Source of the DNA: Owenia fusiformis | Taxonomy: Eukaryota; Annelida; Polychaeta; Sabellida; Oweniidae | Direction: 5' to 3' | Assembly: GCA_903813345.2 (NCBI GenBank) | Contig: CAIIXF020000002.1 | Coordinates: 31,304,926-31,368,925, forward strand | Length of the DNA stretch: 64,000 nucleotides | In this document: in pieces, positions 62,935-64,000 of the stretch | Layout: every line of letters begins with the position of its first letter | How positions within the stretch are numbered: position 1 is the stretch's first letter | Program-made: the position numbers and the translations under genes | Notes under the pieces: generated by a model | The model's database searches: none | The model's input: only the letters and a program-made list of their open reading frames with translations | Told to the model about the DNA's origin: nothing

Positions 62935-64000
62935 GCCGCGTAAATCAAATCGCGTAAGTCAGAGGGGGGGGGGGTGTCGGTTACTCCTTATATTGGTGAT
63001 TTCTGGCACTTTTAAAGTGTTTAGAATTAACAAATGCAACTTCCAAACGTTCCTATTGATTTGTGGGGAATGTGAGGAGTGGTCCACTCCCCCTAGAAAA
63101 TTTTACAGTTTTGAGATGCTATTTGGTGCTTTCTGGTTGTCCCCCAGAAACATTGACCGTATCAGGGTGCTATTTGATGATGTCTGGGCACTTAAAAAAT
63201 GTCTGGGACAACACATGAAATTCAGAATATTTTCTTTTATTTAGCGGGGGATGTGAGGGGTGGCTAACTCTCCTAGAAAATTTTACAATTTAAAGATGAT
63301 ATTTGGTGCTTCTGGGCACTTTTAAAGGGTATTAGTCAATAGAAACATTGAAAAACAATCACAATTTTTTTCAAATTTTGGGGGTGTCAAAGGAGGCAGA
63401 GGGAGGGGTGCCAGAGGGGGAGGTGGGGTTCGGGTGCCAGAGGGGGAGCAAGTGTTTTTCCCCCATATCTGTCCCCCAGAAACATTTACAATATCAAGGT
63501 GCTATTTGATGAAGTCTGGGTACTTTAAAAGTGGCTGTTCCTAAAGGGGCTATTTTCCAAGAAAATTTTACAATTTTAAGATGGTATTTGGTGCTTTCTG
63601 GGCACTTTCAAAGTGTATGAGTCAATAAAAAATTTGAAAAATCTTAATTTCTTTTTCAATTTGTTTTTTTTTTGGGGGGGGGGTGTCAAGGGGGGGGGGG
63701 CTGCCAGAAGGGGAGGTGGAGTGGGGATGCCAGAGGGCGAGTAAGTGTTAGTCTCACAGAATCATTAACTATATCAAGGCTATCAAGGAGCTATTTGATG
63801 ATGTCTTGGCAATTCAAAAGTCACATAAAACAAATTCAGAACTTTTCCATTGTTTTGTTTGGGGTGTGAGGGGTGGCCCACTCCCCCTAGAAAATTTTAC
63901 AATTTTACGACGCTATTTGGTGCTTTCTGGCCATTTTAAAAGTGTATGAGTCAATTAAAGAATTTGAGAAAATCATAATTTTTATCCGATTCTTTTTTTT
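62935..64000. repeat. ~300-bp tandem repeat running off the window
   Basis: Three to four units, each with GTGAGGGGTGG, then TAGAAAATTTTACA, then GCTATTTGGTGCTTTCTGG, GGGCACTT and TGTATGAGTCAAT. Poly-G runs (62966, 63675, 63690) interrupt them. Units start near 63066, 63246, 63540 and 63858. No gene seen here or in 61916-62620. Confidence 0.65.

Overview
This looks like nuclear DNA from an invertebrate animal. Genes are split into many short exons with GT/AG introns, the background is AT-rich, and the introns are full of small DNA transposons. The gene content (SLX4, an IQ-motif protein of ciliary character, and a GH16 beta-1,3-glucan-binding protein) fits an aquatic invertebrate such as a mollusc, other lophotrochozoan, echinoderm, hemichordate or amphioxus. 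I cannot settle the phylum from sequence alone. I see no bacterial-type operons, CRISPR array or phage genes.

Layout. (1) 842-26972, minus: one 31-exon gene for a ~1,797-residue protein with three IQ motifs and a degenerate EF-hand-like C-terminal part. My exon lengths sum to 5,394 nt, a multiple of three, and every junction I checked keeps frame. (2) 29772-44421, minus: SLX4, the scaffold for structure-specific nucleases, in 14 exons coding ~2,021 residues (6,066 nt). UBZ-type zinc fingers, a UIM-like motif, the SAP-like block and the SLX1-binding C-terminal domain are recognisable; no BTB domain is visible. (3) 45070-47410, minus: a two-exon gene for a 96-residue single-pass membrane protein. 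(4) 50751-61692, plus: a nine-exon secreted GH16 beta-1,3-glucan-binding protein/laminarinase (~415 residues) with intact catalytic residues and a GPI-like tail. (5) 62621-62692, minus: tRNA-Gly(UCC), followed by a tandem repeat that runs off the window.

Repeats. At least five kinds of DNA element are visible with termini: TA-flanked mariner/pogo-like elements (2913-4010, 4089-4252, 19326-19717, 24141-25203, 27812-28362, 28459-29078, 30282-30756, 53867-55458), a CACTA-terminated element with 3-bp flanking repeats (14801-16687), a hAT-like element holding two other insertions (24016-26703), families ending in a hairpin that resemble non-autonomous Helentrons (1477-2787, 42151-43273 and several short copies), and large foldback structures. 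One Penelope-like reverse transcriptase ORF lies in an SLX4 intron.

The genes have no obvious shared pathway. The most unusual points are three separate in-frame minisatellites (7-, 9- and 10-residue periods) inside SLX4, a tandemly multiplied splice-donor segment in the IQ gene, a 27/54-bp higher-order tandem array in the GH16 gene, and nested foldbacks in which one arm preserves the empty site of the insertion in the other arm.
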